Part shown: positions 51,753-61,505 of the stretch, in pieces
Layout of the letters: each line of letters begins with the position of its first letter
Numbering within the stretch: position 1 is the first letter of the stretch
Source: Bergeyella porcorum
GTDB lineage: Bacteria > Bacteroidota > Bacteroidia > Flavobacteriales > Weeksellaceae
Direction of reading: 5' to 3'
DNA: 64,000 nt
Assembly: GCF_042427575.1 (NCBI RefSeq)
Contig: NZ_JBHMFD010000012.1
Location: 244,074-308,073 of the forward strand
Made by a program: the position numbers and the translations under genes
The notes under the pieces: generated by a model
Databases searched by the model: none
What the model saw: the letters and a program-made list of their open reading frames with translations, nothing else
What the model was told of the DNA's origin: nothing

Positions 51753-54700
51753 GTGGAAAAAAAATATCAATGGTACAGAATAGCGTTTTTTAGTATTCTG
51801 TTTTTTTCATTTTATAATGTATCGGCACAGCAGCAGACGCCTGCGGATAGCACAAGTGTAAGAAAAGATTATAGCCTTCCAAATCCTACGCGATACGAGG
51901 CTTTCTACGATGTAGAGTCTGGAAAATACCACGTTTATTCCAAGGTGGGAAATACCATCATTGGGGCTCCTGTGGTGATGACGGTAAAAGAGTATCAGGA
52001 TTATGTGGCAAGCCAGCAATTGGTGAATTACTACAAGGAAAAATCTGATAACCATAGTCTTATTCATCGTAAAGACCCAGAGGATGCTCAGAAAAAAGGG
52101 CTAATCCCAGTGGTGCACATTAAAAATAAAATTTTTGAAACGATTTTTGGTAGCAATCGTATAGAGCTCACGCCACAGGGGTTTGCTTCTTTTGATTTGG
52201 GTGTACTGTACCAGAAGATAGAAAATCCATTGATTCTTCCTCAGAACCGAAGCAATTTTGCCATTAATATCCAGCAGAGAATCCAATTGGGGCTTTTGGG
52301 TAAAGTAGGTGAAAACCTGAATCTTAGAGTGAACTATGATACCCAAAGTGGTTTTGCTTTTGAAAATAGAATGAACCTCGTATGGCAGGCGAAAGGTGCT
52401 TGGAAAGACCTGCAATCCAAAGGGCTGAATGACCCATCTACGGGTGGTGAGGATAAAATCATCAAGAGGGTGGAGTTTGGTAATGTAAATATGCCACTTT
52501 CTACCAATCTTATCCGTGGTTCTCAGTCGTTATTTGGTTTAAAAACCGAGTTTCAGTTGGGTAAAACTTACGGAACATTGGTGTTCTCTCAGCAGCAAGG
52601 GGAGGCAAGAAACATTGTAGTACAAGGCGGTGGAGCATTGCAAACCTTTAAAATCAACGCTGTGGATTATGAAGATAATCAGCATTACTTTTTAGGGCAT
52701 TACTTCTTAAATCATTATGATGATGCCTTGCTCAACTATCCACTCATCAATTCTAAAATTAATATTACAAGGCTTGAAGCTTGGGTGTTAGACCAAAGTG
52801 CTAGCAATTTACAAGACCAAAAAGCCATCATCGGGATTAGAGACTTGGGGGATGGCGTATCAGGCTATCCAGATAATGCTCAGAATGGACTTTATGAGCA
52901 GATTAATGCTTTGGGAACCAGCATTAGAGATGTCAATACAGCCCATAATATCTTGAAGGGGAGGGCGTTGCCTAATGCTAATGGCTCTACAGAGTCTTTT
53001 GTAGATGGAGAAAACTTTATATTCAATAGAAAAGCCAGACGCCTCAATTCTAGCGAATACACCTATAATGCACAATTGGGGTATTTATCTTTAAATCAAA
53101 GGCTTAATGATAATCAGCTTTTGGCGGTTTCGTTCTCATTTACAGTCAATGGAGATAAAACGGTATATAAAGTAGGGGAGTTTGCAGAGGAAAGTCCAGT
53201 GTTGATTACCAAAGTTTTAAAGCCTAATACCACGGTGAAAACCACTTCGCCAATGTGGGCTTTGATGATGAAGAATATCTATCCTATCAATGCTAGCGGT
53301 ATTTCCAGCGATGATTTTATGCTTAATGTCTATTACCGTTCGCCACAGAATGGAAAAGTCAATTACCTGCCAGCAACCAATGTGGAAGATACCAATCTTT
53401 TGAAGCTTTTCAATTGGGATAGATTGAATAGAAATAATGATTTGCAAGCGAACGGAACCGATACAGGAGATGGTCTATTTGACTTTGTAGAAGGTATTAC
53501 CATCAATTCTCAAGAGGGTAAATTGATTTTTACAAAAGCCCAGCCATTTGGAAACTATTTACGAAATACATTGGGTACCAGCGATACGCAGTTTGTATTT
53601 TCGGATTTGTATGACCAGCAAAAAGAAATTGCCAAACAAAGTAATTTGGCTTTGCGATACACCATAGAAGGACGTTATAAGGGAACTCAAGGTTCGGGGA
53701 TTTCTTTGGGAGCTATCAATGTGCCACAAGGCTCTGTAAAGGTAACTGCCAACGGTACACAGCTGGTAGAGGGGCAAGATTATACTGTGAACTATATGTT
53801 GGGAACGGTGGAAATCATCAATGATGCTGTGAAAAACTCTGGGCAAGCCATTCAGGTTTCATTGGAAAACCAAATGATGTTCAATACCCAGAGGAAAAGA
53901 TTCTTAGGTTTAAATCTCGAAAGAAGATTTAGCGAAGATTTTATCTTGGGAGCTACGGTGGTCAATTATTCCGAAAGACCACTCACACAGAAAGTGAACT
54001 TCGGGCAAGAAGCAGTAAACAATACAATGGCAGGCTTCAATATGATGTTCAATAGAGAATTGCCGTTCCTTACCAGACTTACGGATAAAATTCCGTTAAT
54101 CAATACCGAAGCTCCATCTAATCTCGCCTTCAAAGCAGAGGCTGCTTACCTTATTCCAGGGCAGAATGATGGTATCAACAATCAGGCATATATAGATGAT
54201 TTTGACCAAACTTCTACCAAGATTTCCATTAAAGACCCTGCACTATGGAACTTGGCATCCAAGCCAGAACAAAACCAAAACGACCCTATCTATGCAGGAG
54301 CAGGTGCTGATAACGACCTTGCCAATGGCTATGGAAGAGGGCTATTGTCTTGGTATCATATAGACCCAAGATTCTGGGGTGTGGGGGGCAAGGCACCTAA
54401 TGGTATCACAGCACAGTCGGTATCCAACCACGCTTCGCGTAGGGTGCAGATGAGTGAAATTCTCAATAGAAGAGATTTCGTGGCAGGGGAGCAAACCTTT
54501 ACCAATACCTTTGATATTACCTATTATCCTACCGAAAGAGGACCTTACAATGTGAATCCAGCACCAGAAAATCCATCACAGAGATGGGCGGGGCTGATGC
54601 GTCCACTTTCCGTAACCAATTTTACCAATTCTAATATAGAATATGTAGAATTTTGGATGATGGACCCTTATGCAGATGGGAAAAACTTAGGGGTAGCACC

Positions 54701-57700
54701 AAAACTGAAAATCCACTTAGGAAATGTCTCTGAAGATGTTTTGAAAGATGGAAAAATGCAGTATGAAAATGGCTTGCCTACGCCTAATGCCTCTTCTTCT
54801 ACTTCTGAAACCAATTGGGGAAAACAGCCTAATCAGTTTCCTGTGCTTTATGCTTTTTCCAACGAAGGCGAAGATAGAGATATCCAAGATGCGGGATATG
54901 ATGGTCTGAAAAATGATGCGGAATCTATAAAATTTGGTCTTAATTATGTGAATCCTATCACCAATGAACTAGACCCTGCAGCCGATGATTTTGTGTTTTA
55001 TCTTTCTAATCAGTTTGCAGGCGACCAAGCCGCTTCTTTGATTGAGCGATACAAGTATTTCCGAAATCCAGATGGAAACTCCAAAGCCAATACTCTGGAG
55101 GTAGCCACACAGTTGCCAGATGCAGAGGATGTTAATAGAGATTACAATTTGGATTTGAGCGAAAGTTATAACCAATATACTATCCGATTGGATAGAGCAA
55201 GCTTGGCAGTCAACCAAAACTTTATCGTAGATATGAAGGAAACCCACACTAAGTTCCAAAATGGGCAAGAGGGTGTTAATAGATGGTATCTCTTCCGTAT
55301 TCCAGTATCTCAGTTTGATTTGGATGCAGGGGAAGCTTCTACGGATATTTTGAATAATGTGAGGTTTGCCAGAATTATGCTGGATGGTTTTGATGAAACA
55401 TCTACCCTGCGTTTTGCAACGATGGATTTGGTGCGTTCCGATTGGAGAAAGTACAATAAGAATATCGCATACCAAAATACCGTACCTGTGCCAGGGGTTC
55501 CAGATAATGAGGGTACAATGCTGGTGAACAATGAGGATTTCTTCGTAGGTAGTGTTAATTTGGAAGAAAACGCTATCGGGATGCCCCCTTATGTATTGCC
55601 TCCAGGGATTGAAAGACAAGTGATAGGAGGTAATACAGGAGCTCAACGCCAGAATGAAGCGTCTCTTTATATGAAATTCCTCAATCTGAGAAATGATGCC
55701 AAAGGGGTAACTAAAAATACCTTTATTGATATGCGTCGTTACAAAAAGTTGGAAATGTTTGTACACGCACAAGACATCAAGCCAGGTGCAACAAGTAACG
55801 AAATCAATCCGAATACCAAGTTCTTCATTCGTTTTGGTAGCGATGCTACAGATAACTATTACGAATATGAAGCCTCTCTGAAATATACTCCAAGAACAGC
55901 TAAATCACCATTGGAGATCTGGCCTACGGAGAATACCGTTAATTTGGAAATTCAGAACTTCGTGGATGCTAAAATCAAAAGAGATACTGAGGCGTCTGAC
56001 TTGATAGGTTACCGTTATCAATATACAGATTTCGGGGACGATAATAAAAAGATTTATGTAAAAGGACGCCCTAGCTTAGGAAATATCACTACAATGATGA
56101 TTGGGGTGAGAAATACCGAAACGCAATCCAAGGATTTGGTGCTTTGGGTGAATGAAATCCGCCTTTCTGAAATTGAAAACAAAGGAGGCTATGCAGGAAA
56201 TGCCAGCTTGAATTTTAACCTCGGAGATTTTGCAATGGTCAATGCTAATGTTGCCCATTCTACCGTAGGTTTTGGTGGAATAGACCAGAAACCTGCCGAG
56301 AGAGCTCAGACAACTAATACCGCATTTAGCATCAATACAACGGTGAATGTGGACAAGTTTATCCCAGAAAAAGTAGGAATGAAAATTCCATTGAATTATT
56401 CCTACACCCAGACAATAGAAGACCCTAAATATAGTCCGATAGATAGCGATGTAGAGTTCAACAAAGCACCTAATAAAGATGAGCTGAAGCAGGTGGCGAG
56501 AACCTTCACCCAGCAAAGAAGCATCGGGGTAGTGGGAATGCGTAAGGAAAGAACCAATGAAGCAAGAAAACCAAGATTCTACGATGTGGAAAACCTTACC
56601 CTTACGGCAATGTATAATGATGATTATTACCGTGATGCCTACACCAAAAAGAATATGAGACAATACCTGAAAGGTTATTTGGATTACAATTATTCTTTCA
56701 AACCATTGGTGTTGAGACCTTTCAAGAATATTGTGAGCGATACGGCAAAATCTTATAAATACCTGAGATGGGTGAAGGAAATGAACTTTAACCCAATACC
56801 TACGCAGATTTCATTCAGAACAGAATTGGATAGAAATTATAACGAACTACAATTTAGAAATATAGAATCAATTCTCAATGGTAATCAAGGGAATGAGTTT
56901 GATGTTTTGAGAAACAGAAATTTCTATTTCGGTTGGCAGTACAATTTAGGATTTAGATTTACCAATTCCTTAAAATTAGAAATCAATTCTGCTACGCGTA
57001 CGCTTAATGATAACATCTCTCCTGATGTGATGGATACCAAATCTATTTTTGAAAATCCGTTCCGTGCAGGGCGTCCAGTATTGTACAATCATAGAGCACA
57101 GCTGAGCTACAAGTTGCCGTTTGAGTTCTTACCATATTTAGATTTCGTTTCTGCGGAGCTAGGCTATGGCTTTACATACAATTGGAATGCCCGTTCTACA
57201 GTGTTGCTCAATAACCCTTCGGGAAATCTAGGACATACTGCACAGAATACCAATAATATCATCGCAACAGCCAATGTGGATATACCGAAGTTCTTCAGCA
57301 AGTTTAAGTATTTCCAAAAAATAGATGAAACAATGAGCAAACGCCGTGCAGAGATAGACTCATTGAATAATGTGTATAATGAGGAAGCTCTGAAACGACA
57401 AAAGAAAAATAAATTCTTTGTACTCAATGCTTATAAAGGATATAAATTTAAAAATAAGCTAACGCCGCTACAAAGCATTGCGTATGCTCTTACTTCCATC
57501 AAGCAGTTGGATATTAACTATAATGAAAATAATGGAACCGTATTACCAGGAATCTTGTCCTCACCTAATTTCTATGGCTATGGGCAAGGCATAGGTGGGC
57601 CTACTTTTGGCTTTTTGCTTGGTTCTCAGGCAGACATTAGAAGGGTAGCGATAGAAAATGCGTGGCTCTCTCGCTCTGATTTGATGAACGACCCATATTC

Positions 57701-58817
57701 TCAGCTTAATGTGAAAACTTTGGATATGAACTTACAACTCGCTCCAATGAATGATTTAAGAATTGATTTCAAAGGAATGATGAGGTATAATAGCAACTTC
57801 CTTCAAGGTGGGTACAATGTAGATGCAGATCCTACCACACCACAATTTGACTATTCTTTCGGTAATGAATTGATTACCCATAGTTCATCGGTATGGATGT
57901 TTGGAACTTCTTTCAGTCAAGGGGCTTCTCTATACCGAGAGATGGTGGCCAATGCTAGAATGATTTCTGCACAGATGGGCAGCGGTGTAGTAGGGGCCAA
58001 TGGTTTTGCAGACGGCTATGGACTGACCAATGCTTATGTTTTGATACCAGCTTTTAAAGCCGCTGTGGAGGGTAAAACATCGAATGGTATGGGTAATCCT
58101 AAGAAAGTAGGATTCCCTCTTCCAAATTGGAATTTGGTGTACTCTGGCTTGAAAAACATTCCGATGATTAACAGTCAGTTCTCCAAGTTTGATGTTCTAC
58201 ACTCTTACAACGCTACTTATACCCAAACAGGAATGCAGTCCAATATTGAGTTTTACAACAATCCTTTGGGTAGAGATGTGAATCAGGATTTCCTTAATCC
58301 TTATGTATTCTCTAATGTGGGGTATGTAGAATCTTTTGCTCCGCTATTGGGTGCAGATGTTACACTTCGTAATAATATGCAGTTCCGTGCCCAATACAAT
58401 AGAGATAGAATGCTGATGCTAGGTTTGGTAAATCATACCCTTACGGAGGACCATAGCAATGAGTACATTGTAGGGTTTGGTTATCTGGTGAAAGATTTGA
58501 AACTGAAATTAAGAATGAAGGGTAAAACTAAGAATATTGTAAGTGACCTAAATATCCGTGGTGATTTCTCTCTTAGAGATAGCCAAACCAGAATTACCAA
58601 TATTCTCTTGGACGATTCTCAGGTAACAGGTGGGCAGAGATTACTTGGGGTGAAACTCACTGCCGATTACAATATGTCTCAGAACCTTAATCTAAGTTTC
58701 TTCTATGATCAATTGGTAACCAAATATAAAATCTCCACAGCTTTCCCTCTATCCACTGTGAGAGCAGGGCTAAGGCTTACCTTCAATTTTGGTGGAGCCA
58801 GCGGTGGCGGATTTTAA
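51753..58817 (+). CDS. sprA: SprA, outer-membrane translocon of the type IX secretion system
   Basis: A 2354-residue giant beta-barrel, the protein-conducting translocon of the T9SS, needed for secretion and gliding in Flavobacterium. A signal peptide occupies about 1-25 (FYNVSAQ). SprA hallmarks are SNRIELTPQGFASFDLGVLYQKIENP, NFAINIQQRIQLGLLGKVGENLNLRVNYDTQSGFAFEN, VEFGNVNMPLS and SQSLFGLKTEFQLGK near the N-terminus (given in part), and a C-terminal RLTFNFGGASGGGF. The start is GTG, 5 bases after ruvA; no in-frame ATG gives a signal peptide. The gene order maeB-ruvA-sprA-gcvH-vanZ is, from memory, conserved in flavobacteria. Confidence 0.97.
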   Translation: MEKKYQWYRIAFFSILFFSFYNVSAQQQTPADSTSVRKDYSLPNPTRYEAFYDVESGKYHVYSKVGNTIIGAPVVMTVKEYQDYVASQQLVNYYKEKSDNHSLIHRKDPEDAQKKGLIPVVHIKNKIFETIFGSNRIELTPQGFASFDLGVLYQKIENPLILPQNRSNFAINIQQRIQLGLLGKVGENLNLRVNYDTQSGFAFENRMNLVWQAKGAWKDLQSKGLNDPSTGGEDKIIKRVEFGNVNMPLSTNLIRGSQSLFGLKTEFQLGKTYGTLVFSQQQGEARNIVVQGGGALQTFKINAVDYEDNQHYFLGHYFLNHYDDALLNYPLINSKINITRLEAWVLDQSASNLQDQKAIIGIRDLGDGVSGYPDNAQNGLYEQINALGTSIRDVNTAHNILKGRALPNANGSTESFVDGENFIFNRKARRLNSSEYTYNAQLGYLSLNQRLNDNQLLAVSFSFTVNGDKTVYKVGEFAEESPVLITKVLKPNTTVKTTSPMWALMMKNIYPINASGISSDDFMLNVYYRSPQNGKVNYLPATNVEDTNLLKLFNWDRLNRNNDLQANGTDTGDGLFDFVEGITINSQEGKLIFTKAQPFGNYLRNTLGTSDTQFVFSDLYDQQKEIAKQSNLALRYTIEGRYKGTQGSGISLGAINVPQGSVKVTANGTQLVEGQDYTVNYMLGTVEIINDAVKNSGQAIQVSLENQMMFNTQRKRFLGLNLERRFSEDFILGATVVNYSERPLTQKVNFGQEAVNNTMAGFNMMFNRELPFLTRLTDKIPLINTEAPSNLAFKAEAAYLIPGQNDGINNQAYIDDFDQTSTKISIKDPALWNLASKPEQNQNDPIYAGAGADNDLANGYGRGLLSWYHIDPRFWGVGGKAPNGITAQSVSNHASRRVQMSEILNRRDFVAGEQTFTNTFDITYYPTERGPYNVNPAPENPSQRWAGLMRPLSVTNFTNSNIEYVEFWMMDPYADGKNLGVAPKLKIHLGNVSEDVLKDGKMQYENGLPTPNASSSTSETNWGKQPNQFPVLYAFSNEGEDRDIQDAGYDGLKNDAESIKFGLNYVNPITNELDPAADDFVFYLSNQFAGDQAASLIERYKYFRNPDGNSKANTLEVATQLPDAEDVNRDYNLDLSESYNQYTIRLDRASLAVNQNFIVDMKETHTKFQNGQEGVNRWYLFRIPVSQFDLDAGEASTDILNNVRFARIMLDGFDETSTLRFATMDLVRSDWRKYNKNIAYQNTVPVPGVPDNEGTMLVNNEDFFVGSVNLEENAIGMPPYVLPPGIERQVIGGNTGAQRQNEASLYMKFLNLRNDAKGVTKNTFIDMRRYKKLEMFVHAQDIKPGATSNEINPNTKFFIRFGSDATDNYYEYEASLKYTPRTAKSPLEIWPTENTVNLEIQNFVDAKIKRDTEASDLIGYRYQYTDFGDDNKKIYVKGRPSLGNITTMMIGVRNTETQSKDLVLWVNEIRLSEIENKGGYAGNASLNFNLGDFAMVNANVAHSTVGFGGIDQKPAERAQTTNTAFSINTTVNVDKFIPEKVGMKIPLNYSYTQTIEDPKYSPIDSDVEFNKAPNKDELKQVARTFTQQRSIGVVGMRKERTNEARKPRFYDVENLTLTAMYNDDYYRDAYTKKNMRQYLKGYLDYNYSFKPLVLRPFKNIVSDTAKSYKYLRWVKEMNFNPIPTQISFRTELDRNYNELQFRNIESILNGNQGNEFDVLRNRNFYFGWQYNLGFRFTNSLKLEINSATRTLNDNISPDVMDTKSIFENPFRAGRPVLYNHRAQLSYKLPFEFLPYLDFVSAELGYGFTYNWNARSTVLLNNPSGNLGHTAQNTNNIIATANVDIPKFFSKFKYFQKIDETMSKRRAEIDSLNNVYNEEALKRQKKNKFFVLNAYKGYKFKNKLTPLQSIAYALTSIKQLDINYNENNGTVLPGILSSPNFYGYGQGIGGPTFGFLLGSQADIRRVAIENAWLSRSDLMNDPYSQLNVKTLDMNLQLAPMNDLRIDFKGMMRYNSNFLQGGYNVDADPTTPQFDYSFGNELITHSSSVWMFGTSFSQGASLYREMVANARMISAQMGSGVVGANGFADGYGLTNAYVLIPAFKAAVEGKTSNGMGNPKKVGFPLPNWNLVYSGLKNIPMINSQFSKFDVLHSYNATYTQTGMQSNIEFYNNPLGRDVNQDFLNPYVFSNVGYVESFAPLLGADVTLRNNMQFRAQYNRDRMLMLGLVNHTLTEDHSNEYIVGFGYLVKDLKLKLRMKGKTKNIVSDLNIRGDFSLRDSQTRITNILLDDSQVTGGQRLLGVKLTADYNMSQNLNLSFFYDQLVTKYKISTAFPLSTVRAGLRLTFNFGGASGGGF

Positions 58818-58852
58818 TCCATCTGAAACATTATAAACGGTAAATCAGTTTT

Positions 58853-58887
58853 AGCCATTTCGTAATATTGCGAGATGGCTTTTTTAT
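58853..58887 (+). terminator. Terminator after sprA
   Basis: A 10-bp stem (AGCCATTTCG with CGAGATGGCT, one G-T pair) and 8-base loop are followed by TTTTTT. Confidence 0.8.
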
Positions 58888-59060
58888 AGACTTAAATTTT
58901 CAATAGCGGAAGGGTTTTTACCCGATTTTTGATATAGCTTATCCCAACGGCTTTAGCTCAATTAAAAAATATTGCAGAGTTTAGCATCATTTCGTATGAT
59001 CAATAGAATTATTGCTTAACGCCTACTGTGGAATTGGGGTTTATAACAATAGAAAGAATG

Positions 59061-59255
59061 AAACCTACCTTAGTTTCTAATAAAAGCAAGTTAGGTTTTA
59101 CTAAAAACGAAGCTTCCTCTTACCCGAAAGGAAGCTTCGTTTTGCTTAAAAGGAAGCTTCGTTTTGCTTAAAAGGAAGCTTGGTTTTTTACAGTAGGAAG
59201 TTAATAGTTTATAATATTCTTGTTATGATTTGAAAATTAATAGGTTATATGTGAT
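59061..59255. repeat. Dispersed intergenic element, copy B: four 22-bp units with GAAGCTT
   Basis: The 604-base gap 58818-59421 contains the sprA terminator, this element and the gcvH promoter, and no gene. It begins AAACCTACC, contains AAAAGCAAGTTAGGTTTTACTAAAAACGAAGC-like sequence (quoted in part) and has GAAGCTTC at 59109, 59131 and 59153 and GAAGCTTG at 59175, an exact 22-bp period as in copy A (7771-7965). The AT-rich tail is also similar. The left hairpin arm is more decayed than in copy A. Confidence 0.85.
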
Positions 59256-59370
59256 TGGATTGAAAGCGTATAGTTTAAAGCTTATTGTATGATTTGGGAT
59301 AGATTTGAATTGATTTCTAACTTTGAAGCAATTGGTATTGCCATCATCCGAAAAGTATTTATGAAAAAAA

Positions 59371-59402
59371 TTTGTACATCTTCAAGTTTTAGAGTAATTT
59401 TG
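59371..59402 (+). promoter_or_regulatory. gcvH promoter (TTTG -20 bp- TAATTTTG)
   Basis: A -33 TTTG at 59371-59374 and a -7 TAATTTTG at 59395-59402 are 20 bases apart, close to the phylum consensus. The ATG of gcvH is 19 bases downstream. Confidence 0.7.
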
Positions 59403-59421
59403 GGCAAAATAAATTAAGCAA

Positions 59422-59799
59422 ATGAATACACCAGCAGAATTAAAGTACACCAAAGATCACGAGTGGATTAAAATTGAAGGCAATGTTGCCACTATTGGGA
59501 TTACAGACTTCGCACAAGGCGAGTTGGGAGACATCGTTTTCGTAGATGTAGATACGGTAGATGATGAGCTTGCAGCGGGCGATGTTTTCGGAAGCGTAGA
59601 AGCTGTGAAAACTGTATCAGACCTTTTCTTGCCTGTAAATGGAAAAGTAATTGAGTTCAACGAGGCATTGGAAGATCAGCCAGAGTTAGTTAACTCAGAC
59701 CCTTACGGAGAGGGGTGGATTATCAAGTTGGAAATTGCAGCAGATGCAGACCAATCAGAGCTTTTATCTGCAGAGGAATACCAAGCAACTCTTGGATAA
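59422..59799 (+). CDS. gcvH: Glycine cleavage system H protein
   Basis: A 125-residue lipoyl carrier that shuttles the aminomethyl group between P and T proteins in glycine breakdown. The lipoylation Lys is Lys63 in GSVEAVKTVSDL, and the start ELKYTKDHEWIKIEG and end GEGWIIKLEI are canonical. It may also serve lipoate relay. P and T protein genes are not in the window. The 3' end overlaps the VanZ-like gene. Confidence 0.96.
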   Translation: MNTPAELKYTKDHEWIKIEGNVATIGITDFAQGELGDIVFVDVDTVDDELAAGDVFGSVEAVKTVSDLFLPVNGKVIEFNEALEDQPELVNSDPYGEGWIIKLEIAADADQSELLSAEEYQATLG

Positions 59800-60145
59800 G
59801 ATTGCCCACATATCAAAATTTGTATTGCCCATTTACTGGGCAATACTTACTTATATCCTTTTGCGTCCAGGGATAGAGACGGAAGGGATTCGGCTCTTTC
59901 CACACGCCGACAAGGTGGTACATTTTGCTGCTTTTTTTATTTTAGGCTTCTTATTAAAAGCCACTTTTCCTAAAATTCGTTTTTCTATATACGCTATACT
60001 TATTATCAGTTATGGTTTGCTCACAGAAGTTTTGCAGGGCGTTATGCAGTGGGGGCGTACTTTGGAGTTTTTAGACCTTGTAGCTGATACTCTTGGTGGC
60101 TTTTTGGCTTTGTATCTTTACTCTGTGACTAAAAGTAGATTATAA
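59792..60145 (+). CDS. VanZ-like small membrane protein
   Basis: A 117-residue inner-membrane protein with four helices. VanZ-like features are the ILTYILLRPG helix end, FPHADKVVHFAAFFILGFLL and LLTEVLQGVMQWGRTLEFLDLVADTLGGFL (in part), containing the conserved His, Glu and Asp of the family. I start at TTG 59792, where family similarity begins, giving an 8-base overlap with gcvH. An ATG at 59744 would add 16 residues and a 56-base overlap. It is not evidence of glycopeptide resistance; function in this lineage is unknown. Confidence 0.8.
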   Translation: MDKIAHISKFVLPIYWAILTYILLRPGIETEGIRLFPHADKVVHFAAFFILGFLLKATFPKIRFSIYAILIISYGLLTEVLQGVMQWGRTLEFLDLVADTLGGFLALYLYSVTKSRL

Positions 60146-60403
60146 CAACCGCAGAGTATACTACTTAGACTCTTATTTTGAACTTTCTTTGATGTTGAAA
60201 AATAGATTGTTATAGTACTTTTTTTATTAGTGCAAATGTTGGCATATTTTTTGATTTTATGGTAGGTTATAGTAGAAAAAGATTTAACTTTACACCCTTT
60301 AATTAGAATGTATCTGTAAAGATAATGTTGTACTAGTATATTCTATTTGTGAAGTAATTGAAAATTTAATATAAACATATAAATACTGAGAAAATTTATA
60401 TAG

Positions 60404-61459
60404 ATGAAAAAAAATATTTTCTTAGTGGTGATGCTTACTGCAGGTACGCTATCCGCACAAAAAATCGGTATTAATACCGAAACTCCAAAGGCAACTTTGG
60501 ATGTGAACGCTATAGTTGATGCTACTCATCAGTCTGGGGTTTTGGCTCCGAGATTGACAAGAGCCGAGCTTACAGCAAAAGGAGACAATCTATACGGAAC
60601 AGATCATCAAGGTACTTTTGTTTACATTACAGATGTAAATGGAGGTGATGCTACAGGGCAGAGAATAGAAGTTTTAGAGCCAGGATACTACCTATTTGAT
60701 GGGCAGATATGGCAAAAGCTTATTTCAATGTCAGAGTATGAAAATCTCTATATGAATGATGGAGCTCTTACAAGTGATAGATTGGTAACCCAAAATGCTA
60801 AAACGCTTACTTTTACCAATACCACTAAGGGAGGAACTGTTTTTACCAATACAACAGGAACAGCCGCTGCACAGAAAGCAGCTATCCAGATAAAAGATGG
60901 TCAGCAAGCGGCAGGAAAGGTTTTGATGTCTGATGCAGAAGGTAGTGTAATGTGGCAACATCCTGCCGCACCAGTGCTTGTAGGGACATTTTCTGGAATG
61001 ACAGGAGAGATTACGCAGGTAGGAACATCCTATAAAACAGGAGCTACCATTACATTACCACCAGGGACTTGGGCAGTAAGTATTGCAGCGGAGGTTAATA
61101 TGGTGAAACCAAGCGATGCTACAGTGGCGGCTTCACGCTGGGGTAAACTGTATCTGAGTGAACAAACAACTGATACTTTTTATGGAGAAAGTACGCTTGA
61201 GGGAGTTACTGGTTATACATTAGATACTAAGTATTTAGCAGCTCATCCTCTAAATTTTGCTTACGCTAGTCAGAATCTTGTTGGCAATCAGATTGTTACT
61301 GTGACAGGAGCGGCTAAAGAACTTAATGTTTACTTTATTACCAACGAAGGATGGGGAGGTGCTGCAGATAGCAATTTCTCTTCTACTGGGTATAAAATTA
61401 CCAACTCGTTTGCCGCCACAGGTAAAAACACTTATTTTTTCGCGGTTAAGTTAAAATAA
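60404..61459 (+). CDS. Secreted protein of a tandem three-member family (first copy)
   Basis: A 351-residue exported protein with a signal peptide (about 1-19, GTLSAQ) and no lipobox or T9SS tail. The N-terminal module, shared by all three neighbours, has KIGINTETPKATLDVNA, APRLTRAELTAK, TDVNGGDATGQR, GYYLFDGQIWQKL and the VTQNAKTLTFTNTT strand. The C-terminal module (about 190-351) is beta-rich with ITLPPGTWAVSIAAEVN and a terminal NTYFFAVKLK, resembling a C1q-like jelly roll by eye. The GINT..P.ATLDV start also occurs in fibre-like bacterial surface proteins. The 258-base gap upstream is AT-rich with nothing that I can name. Confidence 0.75.
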   Translation: MKKNIFLVVMLTAGTLSAQKIGINTETPKATLDVNAIVDATHQSGVLAPRLTRAELTAKGDNLYGTDHQGTFVYITDVNGGDATGQRIEVLEPGYYLFDGQIWQKLISMSEYENLYMNDGALTSDRLVTQNAKTLTFTNTTKGGTVFTNTTGTAAAQKAAIQIKDGQQAAGKVLMSDAEGSVMWQHPAAPVLVGTFSGMTGEITQVGTSYKTGATITLPPGTWAVSIAAEVNMVKPSDATVAASRWGKLYLSEQTTDTFYGESTLEGVTGYTLDTKYLAAHPLNFAYASQNLVGNQIVTVTGAAKELNVYFITNEGWGGAADSNFSSTGYKITNSFAATGKNTYFFAVKLK

Positions 61460-61505
61460 GTTCTTGGCTTGATTTAGTTTTAATAAATAGATTTTATTTT
61501 CAAAT

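Noticed and set aside
54969..55772. Long open frame (267 codons) on the minus strand inside sprA
   Set aside because: It is antisense to a strongly supported gene, has an unusual Ile/His/Cys-rich composition and no recognisable domain.
59792..60145. Vancomycin/teicoplanin resistance gene vanZ
   Set aside because: VanZ-like proteins are widespread and the usual van genes are absent.
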